Positions 45,514 through 54,377 of a DNA stretch of 64,000 bases are shown here, one piece after another (position 1 is the first letter of the stretch; each line of letters begins with the position of its first letter). Origin of the DNA: JBBIND01 sp037444075 (lineage in GTDB: Bacteria > Acidobacteriota > Terriglobia > Bryobacterales > Bryobacteraceae); assembly GCA_037444075.1 (NCBI GenBank), contig JBBIND010000005.1, positions 33,056-97,055 of the forward strand. The letters run 5' to 3'. The position numbers were made by a program, and so were the translations under genes. The notes beneath the pieces were generated by a model. The model was not told the DNA's origin. It made no database searches and was given only the letters and a program-made list of their open reading frames with translations.

Positions 45514-47682
45514 CTACTCCTTCGCCGCGAGGATGGCCTGCCCCAGAGCGATGCCGCCGTCATTCGGCGGCACAGCCCGATGCGTATAGACGCGGCAACC
45601 CTCGGCTTCCAGTTTCTCACTGAGCTTCTCTGTGAGATAGCGATTCTGAAACGTACCCCCGCTGAGCACTACCTGACGGCAGCCGGAGCGCAACGCCACG
45701 GCCGCTGCCCAGCCAACCAGGGCGTTATGAAAACGCGCCGCCATGGTGGACACGGGGACGGCGCGCCGCCGGTCTTCCAGTATGGCGTGCAGCAACGGCC
45801 CCCAATCGCCTTCCGGCAACGGGTAGGCGTCGTCCGGCGGGCGGGCTCCTATCGAGCGTTCCAGCCGCATCGCCGCCTGTCCCTCAAAGTGGTTCACTTC
45901 CGCCACTCCCAGCAGCGCCGCCACGGCATCGAACAGCCGGCCCACACTCGTCGTTCTTGGAGCGTTCACATCGCGTTCGAGCATTTGCACCAGCGCGGGC
46001 GGGCATCGCGGCTCGAGGCCAGTTTCCCATTCGAGCGCGGCAGCCACGCGCCAGCCTTCACGCACGGCCGCTTCGCCTCCGGGCAAACGGAACGGCTTCA
46101 AGTGCGCCACGCGTTCAAACCGCTGATTCTCCACCAGGAACACCTCGCCACCCCACACGGTTCCATCCAGACCATAGCCTGTACCGTCCCACGCCACACC
46201 CAGGTAGGGACCCTCCAGGCTGTTCTCCGCCGCGCAGGCAGCCAAATGCGCGTGATGGTGCTGCACTGCCACCACCGGCAAACCGGAGGCGCGCGCCCAC
46301 TGTGTGGAGGCGTAGTCCGGATGCAGGTCGCAAGCCACGAGTTCCGGTCGGAAACGATACAGTCGGCACAGATCCTCAATCGCCCGCTCGAATGCAGACC
46401 GGGCTTCCAGCGTGTCCAGGTCTCCCACGTGCTGGCTCAGGATCACCTGGCGCCCTACTCCGATCGCCACCGTGTTCTTGAGATGCGCTCCCACGGCCAG
46501 AACCGCGGGCAAAGCGGCGTTCACAGGCACGGGCAGCGGCGCATAGCCGCGGGCACGCCGTACCAGGCTGGCGCCGCCGCGTGACCAACGCACCACGCTG
46601 TCATCGCACGGTCTCGCCACCGGACGGTTATGCATCAGGAACACGTCCGCGATTTCCGCGAGCCTGGTCTTCGCTTCTTCATTGTCAATCGCGATAGGCT
46701 CGTCACTGCGATTGCCGCTCGTCGCCACGACCGGAAACAGGCACTCCCGCATCAGCAGGTGATGCAGCGGCGAATAAGGCAGCATCACACCCAGGTAGGG
46801 CGAACTGCCCGCCACGTTCGGGGCGAGACCGGGCACGTCCCGCGGCTTCAGCAGGACGATCGGCGCGGCAGACGAGTTCAGTAGCGCCTCCTCGTCGGGC
46901 GATAATTCACAGTGCCGCCGGACCATCGCGACGTCCGCCATCATCAGCGCGAATGGTTTCTCGTCACGCCGCTTCCTTTGACGCAGACGTTCAATTGCCG
47001 CCTCTGAGCGCGCATCAGCCAGCAACTGAAAGCCGCCCACACCCTTCAGGGCGAGAATACGTCCCGCACGCAACTCTTGGGCGGCTTCGGAGACCGGCAT
47101 GGTGAGTTGCGGCCCGCATTGGGGGCAAGCGTTAGGCTGCGCGTGGAAGCGTCTGTCTGTGGGGTTCGTGTACTCGCGCAGGCATGCGCCGCACAGCGAG
47201 AATTCCCGCATGGTGGTAGCCGGCCTGTCATAAGGAATGTCCAGGATGATGGTGTAGCGCGGGCCGCAGTTGGTGCAGTTGATGAACGGGTAGAGATGCC
47301 GGCGGTCGGCCGGGTCAAGCAGTTCGTTCAGGCAGGCTTCACAAGTAGCCAAATCCGCCTGTACTCCAGCCGTGGGCTCCGCCTCGTCATCGCTCGGCCT
47401 GATGACAAAATCTTCAGCCCCGCAGGCGGGAAGGTGTTCCACTTCGCGCGAATGGATTACTGCCGCAGGCGGTCTTTCCTTCTCCAGCCTTTCCAGAAAC
47501 AGGCGAGTGCCCTCGGGCGGACCCTCCACTTCCACCACCAACCCCCGGGCGGAGTTGAGCACCCAACCGCGAAGCCCTAACTCCCGGGCCAGGTTGTAGA
47601 CGAACGGCCGGAAGCCTACCCCTTGGACTGCCCCCTGTAGCCGGATTCTGATTCGTTGAGCGGTTGCTGCCTGCGGGTTCAA
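45514..47682 (-). CDS. hypF: Carbamoyltransferase HypF
   Basis: HypF makes the carbamoyl group of the cyanide ligands from carbamoyl phosphate. The 722 residues have an acylphosphatase domain (GAVQGVGFRPFVYNLARELG), two zinc-finger units (CEACLNEL with CTNCGPRYT, and CGACLREY with CPQCGP), a YrdC-like domain (ILALKGVGGFQLLADA) and a Kae1-like C-terminal domain (QHHHAHLAACAAE). The start is TTG 47682, which overlaps the stop of a decayed hypA copy. The same start context occurs as a relic at 53670-53687. Confidence 0.96.
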   Translation of the reverse strand: MNPQAATAQRIRIRLQGAVQGVGFRPFVYNLARELGLRGWVLNSARGLVVEVEGPPEGTRLFLERLEKERPPAAVIHSREVEHLPACGAEDFVIRPSDDEAEPTAGVQADLATCEACLNELLDPADRRHLYPFINCTNCGPRYTIILDIPYDRPATTMREFSLCGACLREYTNPTDRRFHAQPNACPQCGPQLTMPVSEAAQELRAGRILALKGVGGFQLLADARSEAAIERLRQRKRRDEKPFALMMADVAMVRRHCELSPDEEALLNSSAAPIVLLKPRDVPGLAPNVAGSSPYLGVMLPYSPLHHLLMRECLFPVVATSGNRSDEPIAIDNEEAKTRLAEIADVFLMHNRPVARPCDDSVVRWSRGGASLVRRARGYAPLPVPVNAALPAVLAVGAHLKNTVAIGVGRQVILSQHVGDLDTLEARSAFERAIEDLCRLYRFRPELVACDLHPDYASTQWARASGLPVVAVQHHHAHLAACAAENSLEGPYLGVAWDGTGYGLDGTVWGGEVFLVENQRFERVAHLKPFRLPGGEAAVREGWRVAAALEWETGLEPRCPPALVQMLERDVNAPRTTSVGRLFDAVAALLGVAEVNHFEGQAAMRLERSIGARPPDDAYPLPEGDWGPLLHAILEDRRRAVPVSTMAARFHNALVGWAAAVALRSGCRQVVLSGGTFQNRYLTEKLSEKLEAEGCRVYTHRAVPPNDGGIALGQAILAAKE

Positions 47683-48200
47683 CGTCCCAATTCAACCGAT
47701 TGCAGCAAGAAACCTCTCGAATGAGGGTGCACGTCCATTTTCAGCCGCAATCCAACTCCTTCCAGTTCGACCTTTTCCGTCAAGTCCGTCATTGGGGATG
47801 CTTCCACCATCAGTTCGCTGGTTCGGCAATCATCTGCGCCGCGCGTTCGAGGCCTTCCGCTGCGGCGATGCTCAGACTGCAGCACGCATCAAAGTACTGC
47901 TTCAGTTCCGTAAATCTGCAGCCGCTCTGGTTAACGCCCCTGTTTCCCGCACGCTCGCAGTCCCAGTTGCTTCTCTGACGACCGCTACACCTACCAGTAT
48001 GACACCGGCCGAACCGCGCCAACGCCCGACGACATCCAAGCCTTTGCCGATGCGCTTGCAGGCAGCCGGGCCGGGCGCGGCAAGACGTTTTGACACCGAC
48101 TGGCCCAGCACTCCTACTCCTCATCGCCTCGCAACACCCCCTCGCTGGTTAACCATGGCCGGAACCCAAACGCCACTGATTCCAGCCGGCGACAGCTTTG
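47665..48200 (-). repeat. Downstream copy of the direct repeat flanking the hox cassette (decayed)
   Basis: On the minus strand this stretch repeats the order found at 53670-54400: the last codons of a hydA-like gene, a maturation protease, hypA, then the first codons of hypF. Similarity at DNA level is clear, for example CCAATTCAACCGATTGCAGC at 47690 and at about 53695. This copy has lost roughly 130 bases inside hypA and a further block inside the protease. Confidence 0.8.
47679..47815 (-). pseudogene. Decayed hypA-like gene with internal deletion
   Basis: The frame reads MVEASPMTDLTEKVE and then joins directly to LEGVGLRLKMDVHPHSRGFL. Compared with the copy at 53684-53938 about 43 internal residues are deleted, and the nickel-binding His2 is replaced by Val. 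The stop overlaps the hypF start, as expected if this was once the functional hypA before hypF. Confidence 0.75.
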
Positions 48201-48205
48201 GGAAG
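47816..48205 (-). pseudogene. Decayed hydrogenase maturation protease gene
   Basis: Fragments in several frames match the intact protease at 53920: RPWLTSEGVLRGDEE against KPLIIGCGNPDRGDD, KRLAAPGPAACKRIGKGLDVV against RRLIELGAAAREHSGEGLDLI, VILVGVAVVREATGT against VILVDAVVAGEAPGT, and LERAAQMIAEPAN at the end. Internal deletions and frameshifts make it non-functional. Confidence 0.75.
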
Positions 48206-48216
48206 GCTTCGGACAT

Positions 48217-48663
48217 CTATGGCCTCCCGCCCGCCCGCGCTCTTTCGAGGTGATCAACCAGAAGGCGCGCGGCGTCGGCGGCTGCATTGGCGGCTGTGGG
48301 GCTGAGCCCCTCACCGGCGCCGAAGTCCGTGCCTGGGATCGAACATACCAGCGCCCGCCCCTGGAACCCATACAGACGGCGTGCAAGATCGACCACTTGG
48401 GCGGGAGACCCCGCGTGCCCGAGAGCCGGACGCGCGCCAGATCCCTCAAGCTCCTCCAGAGACGAACCGGGACCTCCGACGGTGGCGGCATCCACGAAGA
48501 TCACCTCGTCGAAGCCGGATATCTCCTGTGCCAGTTCGGGCGTAAGCTGGTGCACGGAGCGCAGCCTGACTCCGGCTGGGAGTGACATCCAAGCGACCGC
48601 GCGGTGGGCTGCGCCGTCATCGCGGCGGAGTGAGTTGCCGATGGCGATCAACAGCGTGGTCAT
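48217..48663 (-). CDS. hoxW: Hydrogenase maturation endopeptidase of the Hox enzyme (HoxW/HycI-type)
   Basis: This family trims the C-terminus of the large subunit after nickel insertion. From ATG 48663 the protein has 148 residues, with LLIAIGNSLRRDDGA at the N-terminus (Asp of DDG probably binds nickel) and FDEVIFVDAATVGG. Starts at 48672 and 48684 are alternatives. It follows hoxH by 36 bases and ends exactly where the decayed repeat begins. Confidence 0.85.
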   Translation of the reverse strand: MTTLLIAIGNSLRRDDGAAHRAVAWMSLPAGVRLRSVHQLTPELAQEISGFDEVIFVDAATVGGPGSSLEELEGSGARPALGHAGSPAQVVDLARRLYGFQGRALVCSIPGTDFGAGEGLSPTAANAAADAARLLVDHLERARAGGRP

Positions 48664-48699
48664 GGCCGGCATCCGCTGGGGCATGCGCCCCTGGCGCCC

Positions 48700-50124
48700 T
48701 CAACTCCGATCCAGACGGTCCAGCAGTTCACCCGATACATGGCGCAGTTCGACAACCATGGGCATGTGGCCGAGGGCGTGCGTGGAGCAGGACAGGCAGG
48801 GGTCGTAACAACGGATGGCCGATTCCACCCTGTTCAGCATGCCTTCGCTCAGGCGGCCGGGAGTAACGAAACGCCGCGCGGCCTGCTCCACGGCCCGGTT
48901 CATAGCCAGGTTGTTCTGCGCGGTCGCGATGAGGAGGTTGGCTCGCACGATGAGGCCGTCGTCATCCACCTCGTAGTGGTGGAAGAGGGTGCCGCGGGGA
49001 GCCTCGCAACTGCCCACGCCAGTGTTGTTGTTCCGGCCGGCCTTGACGCGGATTTGCTCGCCCAGCAAATCAGGGTCAGCCACGAGTTCCTCGATCTTCT
49101 CGACGCAGTGCAACATTTCGATCAGCCGTGCCAGGTGATAGAGGAACGTCTCGTTGCGCACCACCCCCTGGCGCTGACGGAACTCCCGTAACTCGCGATC
49201 CGCAGCCGACGTGCCCATGGCATCGACAACGTTGCAGCGGGCCAGCGGCCCGACCCGGTACATCCCGGCCGGGTATCCCATCGCCTTGTAATATGGGAAC
49301 TTCATGAACGACCATTCCTCGCTCGCTTCCGCCAGGAAGGTCTGGTAGCGCGCCGGATTGAGGCCATCGGCGACCGTATTGCCTTCGGCGTCAACGAAGC
49401 GGAGGCGGCCTTCGTAGAAATCGGCATTGCCGTCGTCGTCGACCGTTCCCATGAACAGAGACGGGAAGTTGCCGATGTGGAGGATCTCGTCGGTGAACCT
49501 GTCCAGGACCGGCTTGAACCGGCCGAAGGCAATCTCCATCGTCTCGTAAGCTTCGGGGATCCAGCTTGCGATCTGGCCGCGCTCCTCGGCGGTGAGTGTC
49601 TTAAGAACACCGCCCGGCACTCCCCACGAAGGGTGAATCCGTTTGCCACCGAGCACCTCGATGATGTACTGGCCGAACTGGCGCAGGCGGATTCCACGGC
49701 GGGCGAACTCCTCGTCCTCGGCGGCCAGACCGAAGATGTTGCGGATGGCGGGATCGGCGTCCATGCCGAGCAGCAGATCCGGCGACGAGAGGTGAAAGAA
49801 GCTGAGGGCGTGCGATTGCAGGACCTGGCCGTAGTTCATCAGCCGGCGGGCTTTCGCTGCCGGCGGCGGAACCTGGACGCCGAGGATGGCGTCGCCCGCT
49901 TTCGCGCTGGCCAGCACGTGACTCACCGGGCAGATGCCGCAGATCCGCGCCATCAGGCCCGGCATCTCGTAAAAGGGCCGCCCTTCGCAAAACTTTTCGA
50001 AGCCCCGAAACTCGACAACGTGAAACTGGGCGGTCTGCACCCTGCCCTCGTCGTCGACATAAATCGAGATCCTGGCGTGACCTTCTATCCGCGTAACCGG
50101 ATTGATCAGTATGCGCTCCTTCAT
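48700..50124 (-). CDS. hoxH: [NiFe]-hydrogenase large subunit HoxH (group 3d-type)
   Basis: The large subunit holds the [NiFe] site. The 474 residues have the proximal motif RICGICPVSH near residue 60 and the distal motif DPCLSCSTHALG near residue 445, giving the four nickel-binding cysteines. A tail of about 22 residues after the distal His would be removed by the protease. VGSCEAPRGTLFHHY is also typical. Neighbouring diaphorase genes hoxEFU identify it as the NAD-linked soluble bidirectional class. Confidence 0.95.
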   Translation of the reverse strand: MKERILINPVTRIEGHARISIYVDDEGRVQTAQFHVVEFRGFEKFCEGRPFYEMPGLMARICGICPVSHVLASAKAGDAILGVQVPPPAAKARRLMNYGQVLQSHALSFFHLSSPDLLLGMDADPAIRNIFGLAAEDEEFARRGIRLRQFGQYIIEVLGGKRIHPSWGVPGGVLKTLTAEERGQIASWIPEAYETMEIAFGRFKPVLDRFTDEILHIGNFPSLFMGTVDDDGNADFYEGRLRFVDAEGNTVADGLNPARYQTFLAEASEEWSFMKFPYYKAMGYPAGMYRVGPLARCNVVDAMGTSAADRELREFRQRQGVVRNETFLYHLARLIEMLHCVEKIEELVADPDLLGEQIRVKAGRNNNTGVGSCEAPRGTLFHHYEVDDDGLIVRANLLIATAQNNLAMNRAVEQAARRFVTPGRLSEGMLNRVESAIRCYDPCLSCSTHALGHMPMVVELRHVSGELLDRLDRS

Positions 50125-50127
50125 GGC

Positions 50128-50664
50128 CTATCCAAACCTCCTTTTCCGGGAAGGGTCAGCCTTCCCGTCGAGCAGGTCAATCAAGAAACTGCGGATTTCA
50201 GCAGCGGAAGGCGGGCACCCCTGGAGGAAGTAGTCCACCTCCACGACCTCGTGCACGGGCCGTACGCGATCCAGCAACTTGGGCACTATGTTGTTTCCCG
50301 CCGGGATACCGATCACCTGCTGGCTCAACTCCTGATAAGCCCGGTTGAGCACGTCTTCCAACTGGAAAAGGTTCCGCATGGCGGTTACGTTGCCCGTCAC
50401 GGCACAATCACCGAAGGCGACCAGGATCTTCGTGCGGCGCCGCACCATTCGTATGTGTTCCAGGTGCTCCTCGTTGGCGACTGCGCCCTCGACGAGCGTG
50501 ATGTCCACCTCAGGAAACTCCTTGTTATCCACAATGGGTGATGCCACCACGTCGGCCCGGGCCGCGAGTTCCAGCAGTCCCTCGTCGAGATCGAGGAACG
50601 ACATGTGGCAGCCGGAGCAACCGCCCAGCCAGACCGTGGCGAGGCGTGGTCTTACCGTATCCAT
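50128..50664 (-). CDS. hoxY: [NiFe]-hydrogenase small subunit HoxY
   Basis: HoxY carries the proximal [4Fe-4S] cluster. ATG 50664 gives 178 residues with WLGGCSGCHMSFLDLDE, LVEGAVANEEHLE, FGDCAVTGN and YFLQGCPPSA, which supply the four cluster cysteines. The short length without extra clusters is normal for group 3d. It overlaps hoxU by 13 bases and is three bases from hoxH. Confidence 0.95.
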   Translation of the reverse strand: MDTVRPRLATVWLGGCSGCHMSFLDLDEGLLELAARADVVASPIVDNKEFPEVDITLVEGAVANEEHLEHIRMVRRRTKILVAFGDCAVTGNVTAMRNLFQLEDVLNRAYQELSQQVIGIPAGNNIVPKLLDRVRPVHEVVEVDYFLQGCPPSAAEIRSFLIDLLDGKADPSRKRRFG

Positions 50665-51368
50665 TGATGCTCCTTTCGAGCGGTCACGATGTACTTCAGG
50701 AACCGGCGGTCCTTGCGGGATTCGGCGACAGTCTTGCCTATCTCGAACAATGCGCCCGTCGGACAAACATGCACGCACTTGCCGCATGAGGTGCAGGTCT
50801 CCGACTTGCCCCACGGCTCGCCCATATCGGCGATGACGCGCGAGCCGGCTCCACGGCCGAAGATATCCCAGGTATGGGCGCCCTCCACTTCGTCGCAAAC
50901 CCGCAGACAGCGCGTGCAGAGAACGCAGCGGTTGTGGTCCAGGCCGTAAAGCTCGTGACTGGTATCCACGCCGAGCGCCGGAAACTGGTACCGAAGACGG
51001 ATATGGTCGATCTCCATCCGCTCAGCCAGGTCCTGCAACTCGCAGTTGCCGTTTTGAACACAGACTGAACAGACGTGGTTCCGCTCAGCAAAGAGCAGTT
51101 CGACGATGAGTTTGCGGTGTTCTCGCAGTCTCTCAGTGTCGGTGCGGACCGTCATGCCTTCCTCAACCTGCGTCATGCAGGAGGCAGCCAGCTTTGTCTG
51201 GCCTTCAATCTCCACCAGGCAGAGCCGGCAGGCGCCGACGTCCGTCAACCCGCCGAGGTGGCATATGCGAGGAATCCGGATGCCGTTGTTCCAGGCGACG
51301 TTGAAGATGGATTCCCCGGCCACTCCGGTGACCATCTTCCCGTCGATTGTCAGCGTCTTAACGCTCAT
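50652..51368 (-). CDS. hoxU: Hydrogenase diaphorase iron-sulfur subunit HoxU
   Basis: HoxU (NuoG N-terminus-like) passes electrons between HoxF and HoxY. The 238 residues have a [2Fe-2S] site (CHLGGLTDVGACRLC with Cys64), a His/Cys cluster region (HVCSVCVQNGNCELQ), and two [4Fe-4S] sites (CVLCTRCLRVC and CTSCGKCVHVC). The order matches NuoG/HoxU. Confidence 0.95.
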   Translation of the reverse strand: MSVKTLTIDGKMVTGVAGESIFNVAWNNGIRIPRICHLGGLTDVGACRLCLVEIEGQTKLAASCMTQVEEGMTVRTDTERLREHRKLIVELLFAERNHVCSVCVQNGNCELQDLAERMEIDHIRLRYQFPALGVDTSHELYGLDHNRCVLCTRCLRVCDEVEGAHTWDIFGRGAGSRVIADMGEPWGKSETCTSCGKCVHVCPTGALFEIGKTVAESRKDRRFLKYIVTARKEHQWIR

Positions 51369-51416
51369 AAGAACCTCCCTACCAGGGGCAGGCGATCGCC
51401 AGGCATCCCGCCGACA

Positions 51417-53033
51417 TCATGGCCGGCCTTCCTGTGCGGCAATCTTCGATTCATATTCGTGCCGAAAATACCGGAGCGTTGTCAGCACGGGATTGGGGGC
51501 GCTCTGGCCCAGGCCACAAAGGCTGGTTTCTCGCAGCAGCGTGCACAAGCGTTCGAGCAGTTCGACATCCGCCGCCTTTGCTTCGCCTTTGACGAGACGG
51601 GCGAGAATATCGTGCATCTGGACAGTGCCCGCGCGGCATGGGATGCACTTGCCGCAAGACTCGTCCATGCAGAACTCCATGAAGAAACGGGCGACATCCA
51701 CCATGTCCGAGGAGTCATCCATGACGATCATTCCGCCGGAGCCCATCATGGAGCCGATCTTCGCCAGCGACTCGTAGTCCACGGGCGTGTCCAGGAGTTC
51801 TTCGGGGATGCAGCCGCCTGAGGGGCCGCCGGTTTGAACCGCCTTGAACTTGCGGCCGTCGGGAATCCCGCCGCCGATGTCGAAGATGATCTCCCGGAGC
51901 GGCGCTCCCATTTCAACCTCAATGAGACCGGTGTTCTGGATCCGGCCGGCGAGGGCGAACACCTTCGTTCCCTTGGACCTCTCTGTGCCAATGCCGGCAA
52001 ACCAGTCACCGCCCTGTTCGATGATGGGCGGCACGTTAGCGAAGGTTTCGACGTTATTGAGGAGGGTCGGCTTGCCCCATAGTCCGCTCGCCGGTGGGTA
52101 GGGGGGACGCTGGCGCGGCTGGCCGCGCTTCCCCTCGACGGAGGCGATGAGCGCCGTCTCCTCGCCGCAGACGAACGCCCCGGCGCCAATGCGCAGGTCA
52201 ACGCGAAACTGGAAACCGGTCTCGAAGATCCGGGAGCCCAGGATGCGCTCGCGCTCGGCCTGCTTAATGGCCGTCTGCAAGCGCTGGATGGCCAGCCCGT
52301 ATTCTCCCCGAACGTACACATAACCGTGCTGGGCGCCGGTGGCGTATGCGGCCAAGGCCATGCCTTCCAATACACGGTGGGGATCGCCTTCAAGTAATGA
52401 CCTGTCCATGAAGGCGCCCGGATCGCCCTCGTCGGCGTTGCAGATGACGTACTTGACGACGGAGGGCTCCCGCGCCACCAGTTCCCACTTGAGACCCGTC
52501 GGGTAGCCGGCGCCTCCCCGGCCCCGCAGCCCGCTCTTCTTGATCTCTTCGATCACGTCCGTGGGAGACATCTCGGTCAGCGCGTACGCCAGCGCCTTGT
52601 AGCCGCCGACCGCGATATAGTCGGTCAGCGATTCCGGGTCAATACGGCCCGAATTGGCCAACACGATGCGGCGCTGCCGGGCGAAAAACGGCGCGTTCAG
52701 ATCGACTCGCTTGAGTTCGAGCTGCTGCTTCGCCTCGGGTTCGGCCGAGATCAGCGCCGGGGCGTCCTCGGGCTCGACTTCGCCATACATGACGTCGTCG
52801 CGTTCGCTGTAGACGAGCGGACCGCGGCTGCAAAGCCCCATGCAACCTGTGCCGCTTACCTCGACTTTGCCTTGAAGGCCGGAAGATTTGATGTGATCAG
52901 CGATCGATTTCTTGACCCGCTCTGCGCCGCAGGAGATGCAACCGGCGGCGGTGCAGCAGGAGATGCGGTTCTCGATCGTCTTGCGCCGCTCGAGTTCGGC
53001 GCTCTGATTTTCGTTCAGCTCCTCGATAGTCAT
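51417..53033 (-). CDS. hoxF: NADH-binding diaphorase subunit HoxF
   Basis: HoxF (NuoF-like) oxidises or reduces NAD at FMN. The 538-residue protein starts with a thioredoxin-like [2Fe-2S] domain (CCTAAGCISCGAE and GTGCMGLCSRGP), then the NAD/FMN site GLRGRGGAGYPTGLKWE, NADEGDPGAFMDRSLLEGDP, and the C-terminal [4Fe-4S] motif ESCGKCIPCRAGT. It lies between hoxE and hoxU, the usual order. Confidence 0.96.
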   Translation of the reverse strand: MTIEELNENQSAELERRKTIENRISCCTAAGCISCGAERVKKSIADHIKSSGLQGKVEVSGTGCMGLCSRGPLVYSERDDVMYGEVEPEDAPALISAEPEAKQQLELKRVDLNAPFFARQRRIVLANSGRIDPESLTDYIAVGGYKALAYALTEMSPTDVIEEIKKSGLRGRGGAGYPTGLKWELVAREPSVVKYVICNADEGDPGAFMDRSLLEGDPHRVLEGMALAAYATGAQHGYVYVRGEYGLAIQRLQTAIKQAERERILGSRIFETGFQFRVDLRIGAGAFVCGEETALIASVEGKRGQPRQRPPYPPASGLWGKPTLLNNVETFANVPPIIEQGGDWFAGIGTERSKGTKVFALAGRIQNTGLIEVEMGAPLREIIFDIGGGIPDGRKFKAVQTGGPSGGCIPEELLDTPVDYESLAKIGSMMGSGGMIVMDDSSDMVDVARFFMEFCMDESCGKCIPCRAGTVQMHDILARLVKGEAKAADVELLERLCTLLRETSLCGLGQSAPNPVLTTLRYFRHEYESKIAAQEGRP

Positions 53034-53078
53034 ACGATGCCGATCCTCCCGGCGGGGCCTTCCCGCCGTCGGTCCAGT

Positions 53079-53594
53079 TCACGCAACGCCGATGCGGTCC
53101 AATTCCGCATGGAGTTGCTCCGGCGTTAAACGGCCGAGAATGTCACCGTTGTGAATGACGGCGGGCGCCAGCCCGCACGTACCGATGCACCGCGCCGAGC
53201 CCACGCTCACCTTGCCGTCCGGGCTGGTGGAACCGGACTTCGCGCACCGGCACTCCAGCACTTCCAGCAGACCGAGAGCGCCCTTCACGTAGCAGGCGGT
53301 ACCCAAACAAACTACGTAGGAGTGCTCGCCCTTGGGCTCCAGCGAGAAGAAATGATAGAACGTCGCCACACCGAGCACCCGGCTGGGGGGTAGCTTCAAC
53401 TTCCAGGCGATAGTCTTGAGCAAATCCATCGTCAGGAAACCGTACAATTCCTGCGCGGTGTGCAGCACTTCGATGAGTGCGTCACCGGAGTAGTGGTGAC
53501 GCGACATGGCGCGCTCTAACATCTTCTCCCGGTTGGACTTCGCGGCTCCGGGCGCCGCTTCGGCCTTAGCCAGGGTTTCCATCTTCGCTCCCAT
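53079..53594 (-). CDS. hoxE: Diaphorase subunit HoxE (NuoE-like)
   Basis: The 171-residue protein has the helical N-terminal part of NuoE and a thioredoxin-like [2Fe-2S] domain with CLGTACYVKG and ARCIGTCGLAP, giving four cluster cysteines. HoxE distinguishes the five-subunit HoxEFUYH enzymes from four-subunit HoxFUYH ones. It is the first gene of the hox cassette, 89 bases after hypA. Confidence 0.94.
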   Translation of the reverse strand: MGAKMETLAKAEAAPGAAKSNREKMLERAMSRHHYSGDALIEVLHTAQELYGFLTMDLLKTIAWKLKLPPSRVLGVATFYHFFSLEPKGEHSYVVCLGTACYVKGALGLLEVLECRCAKSGSTSPDGKVSVGSARCIGTCGLAPAVIHNGDILGRLTPEQLHAELDRIGVA

Positions 53595-53683
53595 TCATAG
53601 CAAATACGTGCCTCTCCCCCACGACAAACTTGCGATGATTGTCCACTGGATTATGAGTCGTCCGGAGAGTGCTGCCCGAGGGT
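53595..53683 (-). other. Spacer with a relic of the hypF start
   Basis: On the minus strand the frame overlapping the hypA stop reads M(TTG)-N-P-R-A-A at 53670-53687, nearly identical to the hypF start (MNPQAA) at 47682. It then diverges. This suggests that hypF once followed this hypA directly. Confidence 0.6.
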
Positions 53684-53938
53684 TCAACGTTCCAATTCAA
53701 CCGATTGCAGCAACAACCCTCGGGAAAGAGGATCTTCGTCAATTTTCAGCCGCAATTCAGCCCCTTCCAGCAACGTCCCGGGAGCAGCCATGTCAAAGTG
53801 CTCCCTGACGTGGTCAACCGTGGTGTCGTCCAGGGCGCCGATGAGAATGTCCACGGCTACCACCCTTGCTGCCCCGTTCTCCCGAGCCACCGTTTCGACT
53901 TTTTCGATCAAGTCCGCTATCAGAGATGCTTCGTGCAT
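53684..53938 (-). CDS. hypA: HypA-like nickel-insertion protein lacking the zinc-binding domain
   Basis: HypA helps insert nickel into the large subunit. The 84 residues match the HypA nickel domain: MHEASLIADLIEKVE with the nickel ligand His2, a beta-alpha core (VVAVDILIGALDD) and GTLLEGAELRLKI. Normal HypA is about 113-118 residues and has a zinc domain with two CXXC pairs before the last strand. Here there is no Cys at all, and the final strand LLLQSVELER follows directly. A degraded paralogue lies at 47679-47815. It overlaps the protease gene by 19 bases. Confidence 0.75.
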   Translation of the reverse strand: MHEASLIADLIEKVETVARENGAARVVAVDILIGALDDTTVDHVREHFDMAAPGTLLEGAELRLKIDEDPLSRGLLLQSVELER

Positions 53939-54375
53939 GGGTTCGCTTCTCCGGCGATCATCTGTGCCGCCCGTTCAATGCCTTCCGCCACGGCGGGTGT
54001 CAAGCCGGCGTCCGGCTCAAACTGCGCCGCTTCAATTCCGTAAATCCGCAGCCTTTCAGGTAGCCGCCCCAGGATCCTCGCTAACTTGATGGCTTCCGCT
54101 AGCCCAAAGGCGTGGGTCGAACACGGGAATGCGTTTCTGTCTATGGGGGCCGTCCCTGCTTCCCACACGCGCACAGTCCCAGGCGCCTCTCCGGCCACCA
54201 CTGCATCCACCAGTATCACATCCTCGGAGCCGCGCCAGCATTCGATCAGGTCCAAGCCCTCGCCACTGTGCTCACGGGCAGCGGCGCCCAATTCGATCAG
54301 CCGCCGCGCCACCAACCGCCCCGCGGCATCATCGCCACGGTCCGGATTACCGCAACCTATGATGAGCGGCTTCAG
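53920..54375 (-). CDS. Hydrogenase maturation protease of the group 3b-type enzyme
   Basis: The protein (about 151 residues) opens KPLIIGCGNPDRGDDAAG, the nickel-sensing signature of HycI/HyaD-type proteases, and has DVILVDAVVAG in the next strand. The start is uncertain. A CTG at 54375 has an AGGAG ribosome site correctly spaced in the end of hydA, while ATG 54459 and GTG 54420 lie inside hydA. It should process the adjacent HydA subunit, whose distal motif is followed by a short tail. Confidence 0.82.
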   Translation of the reverse strand: MKPLIIGCGNPDRGDDAAGRLVARRLIELGAAAREHSGEGLDLIECWRGSEDVILVDAVVAGEAPGTVRVWEAGTAPIDRNAFPCSTHAFGLAEAIKLARILGRLPERLRIYGIEAAQFEPDAGLTPAVAEGIERAAQMIAGEANPCTKHL

Positions 54376-54377
54376 GG

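Noticed and set aside
45394..46584. Plus-strand open frame of 396 codons across hypF
   Set aside because: Antisense shadow of hypF, which has all its domains.
47792..48253. Plus-strand open frame in the spacer between hypF and hoxW
   Set aside because: It coincides with the decayed protease/hypA repeat, whose similarity to the intact copy is on the minus strand.
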